Assembly: GCA_019637815.1 (NCBI GenBank)
Contig: JAHBUZ010000005.1
Location: 1-64,000 of the forward strand
Source of the DNA: Chloroflexota bacterium
Lineage (GTDB): Bacteria > Chloroflexota > Limnocylindria > Limnocylindrales > CSP1-4
Direction of reading: 5' to 3'
DNA length: 64,000 nucleotides
Shown here in pieces: positions 8,744-16,807 of this stretch. A program made the translations under genes and the position numbers. Within the stretch, counting starts at the first letter, position 1. Every line of letters begins with the position of its first letter. A model generated the notes under the pieces. The model searched no databases, was not told the DNA's origin, and worked only from the letters and a program-made list of their open reading frames with translations.

Positions 8744-9532
8744 ATGGACGGACCGACCCCCGACACGCAGCGACCCATCTTCATCGTGGGGTCCGCGCGG
8801 TCGGGCACCACGATGCTGCGGCTGATGCTCGATTCGCATCCGCGCATCTCATGCGGCGAGGAGACCCATTTCCTCCAGACGCTGGAGCCGGTCACCGGAC
8901 GGCACTGGCGGCTGGTGGAGCGATACGGCTTCCCGCGTGGGTACTGGGACGAGCGCCTGGCGGCGTTCTACGGCGATGCGATGGCGGACTACGCGGCACG
9001 CCGCGGCAAGCAACGCTGGGCGGACAAGGACCCCTCCAACACGCTCCTGTTGCCGTTCGTGGACCGGCTGTTCCCGGACGCCCAGTACATCCACCTGCTG
9101 CGTGACGGCCATGACGTCGTCGCCTCGCATCGGGACCGCTGGGGCTATCGGTCGGGTGCCCGCGCGGCCCGCGGTGTCTGGAAGCGCTACGTGGAGGCAG
9201 CGCGGGCGTTCGGCAGGGACCTGCCACCCGATCGGTTCCATGAGCTGCGCTACGAGCGGCTGGTGGCCGACCCGGAGGCGGAGCTGCGGACGCTGGTCGC
9301 GTTCCTGGACGAAGCGTGGGACCCGGTGATGCTCACCTTCGACCAGGCCGAGCACGATGGCACCGACCGCTACCGGGGCTTCACCGCCCAGCGACGAGCG
9401 GAGGGTGGTGACAGCTCGACCATCTATCGCTCCCGCGTGGGTGCTGGGCGCTCGAGCCTGGACCCGGTGCTCCGGACGATGCTCCATCGGAGCTCGGGCG
9501 GTCTGCTGCGGGAGCTGGGGTACCTCGAGTAG
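8744..9532 (+). CDS. PAPS-dependent sulfotransferase 1
   Basis: The 262-residue product is a small single-domain sulfotransferase. The 5'-phosphosulfate loop is VGSARSGTTM at residues 15-24. The 3'-phosphate motif region follows in HLLRDGHDVVASHRDRWG near residue 123. Length and motifs fit the bacterial Sulfotransfer_3 group, which moves sulfate from PAPS to a sugar, lipid or phenol hydroxyl. The acceptor is not evident. It is divergent from the mutase gene, in a cluster for GDP-mannose supply, so a mannose-containing glycan or glycolipid is a reasonable guess. Confidence 0.85.
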   Translation: MDGPTPDTQRPIFIVGSARSGTTMLRLMLDSHPRISCGEETHFLQTLEPVTGRHWRLVERYGFPRGYWDERLAAFYGDAMADYAARRGKQRWADKDPSNTLLLPFVDRLFPDAQYIHLLRDGHDVVASHRDRWGYRSGARAARGVWKRYVEAARAFGRDLPPDRFHELRYERLVADPEAELRTLVAFLDEAWDPVMLTFDQAEHDGTDRYRGFTAQRRAEGGDSSTIYRSRVGAGRSSLDPVLRTMLHRSSGGLLRELGYLE

Positions 9533-9620
9533 CGTCTCGGATCGCGCCGATCGAGCGTCATCCGCCCGAGTATGGGCTGGGCCGGGGCCGGGCAGGCCGA
9601 CCCGCGTGGCTCAGCCCGGG

Positions 9621-10694
9621 TCAGAGCAGGTCGGCCCGTCCGTCGGCCGTGAGTCGATCGACCACCTGCTTGACGTCCTGGGCAGCATCCGCGCCGCACA
9701 CGAGCAGCGCATCCGGGGTGTCCACGACCACCAGGTCCCGCACGCCGACGAGCGCGATGAGCCGTCCGTCCGCGCCGTGCACCAGGGTCGTGCCACTGCC
9801 CACGGCGACCACCTCGCCAGGTCCGTCGACGTGCACTTCCACCTCGGCCCCGTCCACCTTCGCGGCATCCAGGAGCGCGCTCCAGCTGCCGAGGTCGCTC
9901 CAGCCCACGGCCGCCGGCACCACCGCCACCCGCTCGCGCGCCGATGCGGGCTCCAGGAGCGCGTAGTCGATGGAGGTCGAGCGGATCGAGGGATAGGCAG
10001 CGGCGATGGCATCGGGACCACCCGCCACCGCCGACTCGACCGCGTCGAGGATGTCCGCGGCCGAAGCGGCGAGCTCGGCCCGCACCGCATCCCGTCGCCA
10101 CACGAAGATGCCCGCGTTCCAGGATGCGTTGCCAGCGGCGAGGAGCGCCCGGGCACGATCGACGTCCGGCTTCTCCACGAACCGCTCGACGCGATAGCTG
10201 GGCATCCCCGCCGCGTCGCTCGGGGCACCCGTCGCGACGACGTATCCGTAGCCGGTCTCGGGGCCGCTCGCGGTGATGCCGAGCGTGACCAGGTCACCGG
10301 CCGCGGCGCGTGCCCCTGCCGACGCGAGCGCGTCACGGAACCCCGGCTCGTCGGTGATGCGCTGGTCAGCGGGGAGCACCACCATCACGTCATCGGGCGG
10401 CCGGTCGATGGCCGCGACCGCGTATGCCACGGCAGCCGCGGTGTTGCGCCCGACCGGCTCGGGGAGCAGGTTGCCCACGGGGACCTCGGGGACCTGCTCC
10501 GCGATGAGCCCTGCGTACCGGGCGTCGGTGACCACGTAGACATCGCTCGGCTCGATGAGCGGCGACAGCCGCGCGACGGTCGCCTGGAGGAGGCTCCGAT
10601 CGCCCAGCAGGGGCAGGAACGGCTTGGGGCGGGCCCGCCGACTGAGGGGCCACAGGCGCGTGCCGCCACCTCCGGCCATGATCACTGCGTACAT
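9621..10694 (-). CDS. manC: Mannose-1-phosphate guanylyltransferase
   Basis: The 357-residue product makes GDP-mannose from mannose-1-P and GTP. The nucleotide-binding start MAGGGGTRLWPLSRRARPKP is canonical. VVLPADQRITDEPGF, FVEKPD and NAGIFVWRRD follow in family order. It is a single-function enzyme: the isomerase cupin of bifunctional forms is missing, which agrees with a separate PGI/PMI at 6.1 kb. TAGGAT lies 6 bases before the ATG, so the transcript is probably leaderless. It converges on sulfotransferase 1 with an 88-base gap. Confidence 0.92.
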   Translation of the reverse strand: MYAVIMAGGGGTRLWPLSRRARPKPFLPLLGDRSLLQATVARLSPLIEPSDVYVVTDARYAGLIAEQVPEVPVGNLLPEPVGRNTAAAVAYAVAAIDRPPDDVMVVLPADQRITDEPGFRDALASAGARAAAGDLVTLGITASGPETGYGYVVATGAPSDAAGMPSYRVERFVEKPDVDRARALLAAGNASWNAGIFVWRRDAVRAELAASAADILDAVESAVAGGPDAIAAAYPSIRSTSIDYALLEPASARERVAVVPAAVGWSDLGSWSALLDAAKVDGAEVEVHVDGPGEVVAVGSGTTLVHGADGRLIALVGVRDLVVVDTPDALLVCGADAAQDVKQVVDRLTADGRADLL

Positions 10695-10700
10695 CGGACT

Positions 10701-10706
10701 ATCCTA
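10701..10706 (-). promoter_or_regulatory. -10 box (TAGGAT) for manC, leaderless
   Basis: TAGGAT on the minus strand lies 6 bases before the ATG at 10694, with no ribosome site between. Confidence 0.5.
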
Positions 10707-10843
10707 GGGCGCGGTGGGGCCCGACATGGTGCGCCGTGCACCCGGCCGGGGCCGCGGTGCGAGGTCGGCCACTCGTGGGCCCGTGGGTCCCCGGGTCGTC
10801 CGTGGACCGACCACCCCAGTGATGCTCCGTGCCCCGAGGTACC

Positions 10844-11944
10844 GTGTCCGACGACCAGGCCGCTCCCGACGATCCCGAGCCCCGCGATCCGACGACGGCG
10901 CTGGGCTGGATCGGTCTCGCCCAGACCGCAGGGCTCGACCCCACCCCGACACCCATCACGCTCCGCTCCCTGCCGGACCTGTGCCGCCGCACGCACAAGA
11001 CGGAGCGCATCAGCCGCCGGACCCTCGGGCGACGTCGACGGTCCGATCCCGGGTCGCTGCTGCGGTCGGTGATGCCGTCCCTGGACGGTGCGGTGTTCCT
11101 CGTGGGGGCACCCCGTTCCGGCACGACGTTCCTGGGTGACGCGCTGGGTCACGTGCCGGAGGTCTCGTACCACCACGAGCCGGTGGCCACCAAGGCCGCG
11201 GGACGGTACGTCGCCCTGGGGCTGTGGAGCCCCGCGAGGTCACGCCGGTTCTTCCGGATGGTGTACCGATGGCTGCTGCGCTACGGGCTGGACGGTGGCC
11301 GATGGTTCGCCGAGAAGACGCCCACGAACGCCTTCCTGGTGCCCTTCCTCGCCGAGACCTTCCCGGGCTCGCGCTTCATCCACATCATCCGGGACGGCCG
11401 GGACGCCGCAGCCAGCCATCTCCAGAAGCCATGGCACCGCGCGGACAGCGCGCTGTCGGGTCGGCGGGAGCCGGGTGGCTATCTGTACGGCCCGTGGGCC
11501 CCCTGGTGGGTGCCCGTGGCGGAGCGGGCGGCGTTCGAGTCGGGGCCGGACATCCTGCGCATGAGCATGTCCTGGCGGCTGTATACGGAAGCGGCGCTCC
11601 AGGACACCTCATCGCTGGGGTCGGACCGTCATCTCGAGCTGCGGTACGAGGACCTGGTCCGGAGCCCGGGCGTGGTGGGCGAGCGGATCCTCGACTTCCT
11701 GGGGGTCGAGCGGGCCGCCTCCCGCGAGCGGCTCCGGGACGCGCTCGCGACCGCGGACCCGGGATCCATCGGTCGTTGGCGCGAGCTCCTGGACCCCGCC
11801 GCACAGGCGGTCCTGCTCCAGGATGCGGGCGCGCTCCTGCGTCGGCTGGGCTACCTGGACCCGTCGACGCCGGCGACGGGCTCCGCGGACGATCGCCCCG
11901 CCGACCGCACCCCGGCGGAGACCGCGATCGCCGCCGGCGCCTGA
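10844..11944 (+). CDS. PAPS-dependent sulfotransferase 2
   Basis: The roughly 366-residue product has the phosphosulfate loop VGAPRSGTTFL near residue 89 and the 3'-phosphate motif in FIHIIRDGRDAAASHL near residue 183. The start is uncertain: GTG codons at 10829 and 10844 are both possible and neither has a clear ribosome site. It is divergent from manC. Its last 94 bases overlap the end of the convergent sulfotransferase 3. The acceptor is unknown; a sugar is likely from context. Confidence 0.82.
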   Translation: MSDDQAAPDDPEPRDPTTALGWIGLAQTAGLDPTPTPITLRSLPDLCRRTHKTERISRRTLGRRRRSDPGSLLRSVMPSLDGAVFLVGAPRSGTTFLGDALGHVPEVSYHHEPVATKAAGRYVALGLWSPARSRRFFRMVYRWLLRYGLDGGRWFAEKTPTNAFLVPFLAETFPGSRFIHIIRDGRDAAASHLQKPWHRADSALSGRREPGGYLYGPWAPWWVPVAERAAFESGPDILRMSMSWRLYTEAALQDTSSLGSDRHLELRYEDLVRSPGVVGERILDFLGVERAASRERLRDALATADPGSIGRWRELLDPAAQAVLLQDAGALLRRLGYLDPSTPATGSADDRPADRTPAETAIAAGA

Positions 11945-13194
11945 TCGAGGGGGATCGGTCGAGCCAGCACGCGGATGCACCGGGCCATGAGTCGCGCCGG
12001 AAGCCCCCGGGCGCGTCTCCCACCGGTCGGACGGCCGTCCGGCAGGTCGCCGTCGGGCAGGACGATACGCAGGGCGGGCCGCCGTCGGAGACGACGCCCG
12101 AGCAGGTCGAGGGCCACGATCGCGGCCACTCGCCAGCCCGTGGGTCCACGCCGGGGCAGGAGCCAGCCATCCGGGGCGAGCCACGCGACCGCCTCGGCGC
12201 GACGCAGGTCCGAGCGACGCAGCGACGCCGTCGGCGCGACCACCAGATCGGCCGCCGCGAGGTCGATGAGCAGCGACTCCTGGACGCGCGCCATCAGGGG
12301 CGACTCCCGGACGCGCGCCACACGGCGACCCGCCGGCACCATCATCACCGTCCCGCGGCGACGCCGCGCACCCGGGTATCCGTCCCGGTCCAGCTCGCGG
12401 GCACAGTAGAGGGCCGCCAGCCGGGCGACGCCGGGGTCCATCCGGGAGCGCCACGCATCGGCTGCGTCGGCCTCGATGGGCCCACCGGCTCGTGCCTTCC
12501 AGGCGACCTCACCGACCACGGCCGCCGCGGGCTCGGTCGTGTCGAGCATCCATTCGTCGAACGGCTCCCCAAGGGACTCGCAGACGCGCCCCAGCTCCCG
12601 CGCGGGGTCGGCCACCAGGTCCTCCAGACGGACCGTCAGGAGGCGTGGGTCCGCCGCGACCGCCGATCGTGCTCGCGCCTCCCGACGGGCGCCATCGAGA
12701 AGGGCGCCGACCTGCGACGGCGCACCGAAGGGCATGTCGGCCGCGGAGACCGCTCGCGCCCGCGGATCACGCACCATGCGGATGATCGTGGCGTCCGGCC
12801 ACTCACGGCGGATCGTCGCGAGATGGTCCAGATGACGCGGTGTCTTCTCCACCCAGCGTGGCGCGCCCGCATCCGCGGCCTGCGGGACGGTCAGCGACTC
12901 CAGCACCGCACGCACCGATGGCGGACGTGCGGCGAGCGACGCTCGGACCCGCTCGCGCGACACACCGGCCGCCTCGTGGACCAGCACGTCCTCGCGGACG
13001 ATGGAACAGACGAGGTCCGTGGCGCGGTCCGGCCAGCCAGCAGGCTCGAGGACACGCCGACCGTCGGGCGTGGCGAGCGCCGTCAGGAGATGCGTCTCCG
13101 GGCCGCAGTCGAACGCCGGATGGCGATCGAGACACACCGCCATGAGCGTCGTGCCGGAGCGGGCGAGCCCGACGATGAAGACCGGGCCGGACAT
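11851..13194 (-). CDS. PAPS-dependent sulfotransferase 3 with long C-terminal extension
   Basis: The 447-residue protein starts with MSGPVFIVGLARSGTTLM, so the PAPS loop is almost at the N-terminus. The 3'-phosphate motif lies in IIRMVRDPRARAVSA near residue 150. The catalytic domain ends near 290. About 150 further residues form an Arg-rich extension that I do not recognise, with blocks such as LAAADLVVAPTASLRRSDL. The reading frame crosses 94 bases into the convergent sulfotransferase 2, so the true stop could lie elsewhere if there is an error or decay. It follows metK by 37 bases on the same strand and may be co-transcribed with it. Confidence 0.78.
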   Translation of the reverse strand: MSGPVFIVGLARSGTTLMAVCLDRHPAFDCGPETHLLTALATPDGRRVLEPAGWPDRATDLVCSIVREDVLVHEAAGVSRERVRASLAARPPSVRAVLESLTVPQAADAGAPRWVEKTPRHLDHLATIRREWPDATIIRMVRDPRARAVSAADMPFGAPSQVGALLDGARREARARSAVAADPRLLTVRLEDLVADPARELGRVCESLGEPFDEWMLDTTEPAAAVVGEVAWKARAGGPIEADAADAWRSRMDPGVARLAALYCARELDRDGYPGARRRRGTVMMVPAGRRVARVRESPLMARVQESLLIDLAAADLVVAPTASLRRSDLRRAEAVAWLAPDGWLLPRRGPTGWRVAAIVALDLLGRRLRRRPALRIVLPDGDLPDGRPTGGRRARGLPARLMARCIRVLARPIPLDQAPAAIAVSAGVRSAGRSSAEPVAGVDGSR

Positions 13195-13231
13195 CAGCTG
13201 CGTGCCGGCCACCGGCAGGGACCCTCCGGGA

Positions 13232-14461
13232 TCAGGCAGGGACGCGCTCGAGGGCGGGCTGCCGGATGCCCGATGCGTCCGCCAGCAAAGCCGCACGGTC
13301 CGTGCGCTCCCAGGGCAGGTCCACGTCCGTGCGACCGAAGTGACCGTACGCCGCGGTCTGGCGATAGATCGGCCGACGCAGGTCGAGCGCCTGGATGATG
13401 GCCGCCGGTCGCAGGTCGAAGTGCTCCTCGATGAGCGCCTGGATGTCCGCGTCCGGGATGCGCCCGGTGCCGAACGACTCGACCGACAGGCTCACCGGTC
13501 GGGCGATGCCGATGCCGTACGCCACCTCCACCTCGAACCGGTCCGCGAGCCCCGCCGCGACCACGTTCTTGGCGACCCAGCGGGCGGCGTACGCCGCCGA
13601 GCGGTCCACCTTCGTCGGATCCTTGCCCGAGAAGGCGCCACCACCATGGCGTGCCATCCCGCCGTAGGTGTCCACGATGATCTTGCGACCGGTCAGGCCC
13701 GCATCACCCATGGGACCGCCGGTCACGAACCGACCGGTGGGATTGACGTGCATCACCGGGTCCGTGGCCCGCAGCGACGGATCGATGGTCGGCAGGATGA
13801 CCGACTCGATGATCGCCTCCCGCAGCCGGTCCGTCTCCACGTCCGGGTCATGCTGTGACGAGACCACGACCGTGCGCACCGCCTTCGGCACGCCTCGCTC
13901 GTACTCCACGGTGACCTGGGTCTTGCCGTCCGGTCGCAGCCATGGGAGCTCATCGCTCTTGCGGACCTCCGCGAGGCGACGTGCCATGCGATGCGCGAGC
14001 GCGATGGGCAGCGGCATCAGCTCCGGCGTCTCGCGGCAGGCGAAGCCGAACATCATCCCCTGGTCACCGGCGCCCAGCTCCAGCTGGCGAGTGCCGCTAT
14101 CGCGGATCTCGAGCGCCTCGTCGACCCCCTGCGCGATGTCCGGCGACTGCTCCTTGACCGACACGAGCGTGCCGCAGGTCAGGTAGTCGAAGCCGTACTC
14201 CGCGCGGGTGTAGCCGATGTCCTTGACCGTGTCCCGGACGACCGCCTGGAGGTCGACGTACGTGTCCGTCGAGATCTCGCCGAGCACCAGCACCAGGCCC
14301 GTCGTGGTCGCCGCCTCGCATGCCACCCGCGCCTGCGGGTCCGCGCTGATGATCGCGTCCAGGATCGCGTCCGAGATCTGGTCGCACATCTTGTCCGGGT
14401 GACCCTCGGTCACCGATTCGGACGTGAAGAGGTACTGCTCGGCGTCGATGATGCTGGTCAA
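13232..14461 (-). CDS. metK: S-adenosylmethionine synthetase
   Basis: The 409-residue enzyme joins methionine and ATP to give SAM. The N-terminal block [20 protein letters not shown], the [14 protein letters not shown] loop and the phosphate loop [19 protein letters not shown] are all intact. The TTG start at 14461 is supported by GGAAGGAG five bases upstream; longer readings lack a site. It is the last gene of the methyl-cycle run apt, mtnA-like, GNAT, ahcY, metK. Its ribosome site lies in a hairpin, which suggests translational control. Confidence 0.95.
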   Translation of the reverse strand: MTSIIDAEQYLFTSESVTEGHPDKMCDQISDAILDAIISADPQARVACEAATTTGLVLVLGEISTDTYVDLQAVVRDTVKDIGYTRAEYGFDYLTCGTLVSVKEQSPDIAQGVDEALEIRDSGTRQLELGAGDQGMMFGFACRETPELMPLPIALAHRMARRLAEVRKSDELPWLRPDGKTQVTVEYERGVPKAVRTVVVSSQHDPDVETDRLREAIIESVILPTIDPSLRATDPVMHVNPTGRFVTGGPMGDAGLTGRKIIVDTYGGMARHGGGAFSGKDPTKVDRSAAYAARWVAKNVVAAGLADRFEVEVAYGIGIARPVSLSVESFGTGRIPDADIQALIEEHFDLRPAAIIQALDLRRPIYRQTAAYGHFGRTDVDLPWERTDRAALLADASGIRQPALERVPA

Positions 14462-14487
14462 CTCGGCTCCTTCCGCTGGGGACCCCG
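14462..14487 (-). promoter_or_regulatory. Hairpin sequestering the metK ribosome site
   Basis: On the minus strand CTTCCG pairs perfectly with CGGAAG of the CGGAAGGAG ribosome site, with GGGGTCCCC between the arms able to fold further. Folding would hide the site. No known SAM riboswitch consensus was recognised. Confidence 0.55.
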
Positions 14488-14519
14488 GAAGGGTAGCACC
14501 GGAGCGGCCGAGAGCCGCC

Positions 14520-14565
14520 TGGCGCGTGGCGCGTGGCACGTGTCCGTCGCGCACCAGGCGGCCAT
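14520..14565 (-). terminator. GC-rich stem-loop between ahcY and metK
   Basis: The arms GCCGCCTGG and CCAGGCGGC form a 9-bp perfect stem that can extend with GCGCG pairing. The loop contains tandem CCACGCG copies. It could be an attenuator, a partial terminator after ahcY, or part of a leader structure of metK. Confidence 0.5.
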
Positions 14566-14584
14566 CCTTACACGAGGACGCGGA

Positions 14585-15919
14585 TCAGGTGCCCTCCTGC
14601 CAGGAGGCGACGTAGCGCTGCTGCTCCTCGGTCATGGTGTCGATGGTCACGCCGAGCGCCTCGAGCTTGAGTCGCGCGACCTCGCGGTCGAGGTGCTCGG
14701 GGACGACATACACCCCCGGCGTCAGCTCCGCGTGGTGCTTCGCGACGTGCTCGCCGGAGAGTGCCTGGGCCGCGAAGCTCATGTCCATCACGGCCGCGGG
14801 ATGCCCCTCGGCCGCACCCAGGTTGACGAGCCGGCCCTGCGCGATGACGTACAGCCGCTTGCCGCCGAGGTCGTACTCCTCGACGTTGTCGCGGACCTCG
14901 CGGACATGGCCCTCGGCCAGCTCTGCGAGCGCCTTGAGCTCCAGCTCCGCATCGAAGTGGCCGCTATTGGCCATGATCGCGCCGTCACGCATCTCCACGA
15001 AGTGCTCCCGGCGGAACACGTTGAGGTTGCCGGTCGCGGTCACGAAGATCTCGCCCCAGCGTGCCGCCTCGGCGGCCGGCATGACATCGAAGCCGTCCAT
15101 GTGGGCCTCGATGGCCTTGATGGGATCGACCTCCACCACGGCCACGCGGGCGCCCATGCCCTCGAAGCGCATCGCGATGCCCCGACCGACCCAGCCATAG
15201 CCGGCCACGACGCATCGACGCCCGGCCAGCAGCAGGTTGGTCGCTCGCAGGATGCCGTCGACGGTCGACTGGCCGGTGCCGTACCGGTTGTCGAACAGGT
15301 GCTTGGTGTTCGCCTCGTTGACGGCGATGACCGGGAAGGTCAGCGCGCCATCGGCGGCCATCGCCTTCAGGCGGATGACACCGGTCGTGGTCTCCTCGGT
15401 GCCGCCCCAGATGCCGGGCAGCTGGTGACGCCGCTCCTTGTGGAACAGGGACACGAGGTCGCAGCCATCGTCCATGGTCATATGCGGATCGATGTCCGCG
15501 ACAGCGTTGAGGTGGGCGTAGTACGTGTCCCGATCCTCGCCGCGCCGGGCGAACGTGGAGATCCCGTAGCGCGCCACGAGCGCGGCCGCGACATCGTCCT
15601 TGGTGGACAGCGGGTTGGACGCCGACAACGCGACCTCCGCGCCACCCGCCTTGAGGGTGCGCACGAGGTTCGCCGTCTCGGTCGTCACGTGGAGCGCGGC
15701 GGCGATGCGCACTCCCTCCAGGGGCCGCTCTCGCTCGAACCGCTGCCGGATGAGGCGCAGGACGGGCATCTCCCGCTCCGCCCATTCGATGCGGCGGACC
15801 CCTTCGTCCGCGAGTCCGAGATCGGTGACGTCGTGAGCGGGGAGCGGAGCGGTCTGGCCGTTGGCGGCGTCACCGGAGATGGACTGCATCGATGGCTGGG
15901 TGGCGGCGAGATCCGTCAC
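14585..15919 (-). CDS. ahcY: Adenosylhomocysteinase, archaeal/thermophile type
   Basis: The 444-residue enzyme cleaves SAH to adenosine and homocysteine with bound NAD. The NAD site contains [20 protein letters not shown], and the substrate side has [18 protein letters not shown] and [12 protein letters not shown]. The YGTG sequence replaces the YGCRES of the classical long type, and the roughly 40-residue insertion is absent, which is the archaeal and Thermotoga subtype. The GTG start at 15919 abuts the stop of the GNAT gene, and AAGGAGGAG lies within that gene's last codons. It removes the SAH formed after SAM use. Confidence 0.93.
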   Translation of the reverse strand: MTDLAATQPSMQSISGDAANGQTAPLPAHDVTDLGLADEGVRRIEWAEREMPVLRLIRQRFERERPLEGVRIAAALHVTTETANLVRTLKAGGAEVALSASNPLSTKDDVAAALVARYGISTFARRGEDRDTYYAHLNAVADIDPHMTMDDGCDLVSLFHKERRHQLPGIWGGTEETTTGVIRLKAMAADGALTFPVIAVNEANTKHLFDNRYGTGQSTVDGILRATNLLLAGRRCVVAGYGWVGRGIAMRFEGMGARVAVVEVDPIKAIEAHMDGFDVMPAAEAARWGEIFVTATGNLNVFRREHFVEMRDGAIMANSGHFDAELELKALAELAEGHVREVRDNVEEYDLGGKRLYVIAQGRLVNLGAAEGHPAAVMDMSFAAQALSGEHVAKHHAELTPGVYVVPEHLDREVARLKLEALGVTIDTMTEEQQRYVASWQEGT

Positions 15920-16807
15920 TCACTCCTCCTTGCTGGTCGGGCCCCTCCAGGAGGTCGGGACCCATCGCTTGAATGGCCCGAGGATGCTATCCCAGACGCT
16001 CCCCTTGCGATGCACGAGCCGCTCCTCGAAGCGGGTGTGCTCCTGGTAGCCGAGCGCCCGATATGCGCCGAGCGCGGGCGGATTGTCCGCACGCACGTTG
16101 AGCACGACCTGGTCGCAGAACCGGAGCAGCTCCTGGGTGACCGCGCCCGTCACGGCCTTGGCGTAGCCACGACCGCGAAAATCACGATGGGTGAGCACGT
16201 TGCCGACGGCCGCGAGCCCCAGCTGACGACCGATGACGTGGGTGCCGGCGGCAGCGACCAGGCGACCCTCGAGGCGCACCCCGTAGTACACGCCGTTCGC
16301 GACGGCGTCGGACGGCAGCCACGATGTCAGGCCGAACTCGTACAGCTTGTTGAGCTCCCCGATGTCAGCGGCCACGAGACGGACGGCGCTCGATGGTGCG
16401 GGACGGAAGCTCGCCCGGTCGACCCACATCCGGACCATGGGCGGGCCCTCCTGCACCCGGTACACGGCGGCGACCGAGTCGAGCAGCTCCGTGCGTGACG
16501 CGAGGTAGGCGGTCCGTGGTCGAAGGACGTCCCGCAGCACCGCGGTGACGCCCCCCGGCTCCCCCATCACGAACAGCGGCTGGGGAGACATGCCCAGATA
16601 CTCCAGCGCGACCGCGACCGGCTCGCCCCGATCGAGCGCCACGCCCCACCGGGTCCGCCCGAACTCCCGGTCATCCAGGTCACACAGCGCGTATGCGGCC
16701 ATCAGGCGGTCCGTCTCGAGGAACTCCCGCAGCAGCTCCCGGTCACGCGTCGGGCGCACCTCGATGCCCGGACGGAGGGCGGTCCCGGCGCGGATCGCGG
16801 ATGCCAT
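15920..16807 (-). CDS. GNAT-family acetyltransferase
   Basis: The 295-residue protein has a C-terminal GNAT domain at about 145-275. The acetyl-CoA loop is in VLTHRDFRGRGYAKAVTGAV, and the LNVRADNPPALGAYRALGY block follows. The N-terminal 140 residues resemble a diverged second GNAT fold. The ATG at 16807 overlaps the preceding stop (TGATG); a GTG at 16810 is the alternative. The substrate is unknown. Its conserved-looking place inside the SAM/SAH operon suggests a link to methyl-cycle metabolites, but this is inference. Confidence 0.82.
   Translation of the reverse strand: MASAIRAGTALRPGIEVRPTRDRELLREFLETDRLMAAYALCDLDDREFGRTRWGVALDRGEPVAVALEYLGMSPQPLFVMGEPGGVTAVLRDVLRPRTAYLASRTELLDSVAAVYRVQEGPPMVRMWVDRASFRPAPSSAVRLVAADIGELNKLYEFGLTSWLPSDAVANGVYYGVRLEGRLVAAAGTHVIGRQLGLAAVGNVLTHRDFRGRGYAKAVTGAVTQELLRFCDQVVLNVRADNPPALGAYRALGYQEHTRFEERLVHRKGSVWDSILGPFKRWVPTSWRGPTSKEE

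Noticed and set aside
14462..14584. A known SAM-I, SAM-II or SAM-IV riboswitch before metK
   Set aside because: The characteristic core motifs are not visible; only two plain stems are supported.
13991..16498. An 835-codon plus-strand frame across metK, ahcY and the GNAT gene
   Set aside because: It runs antisense through three well-identified enzymes and ignores gene borders.
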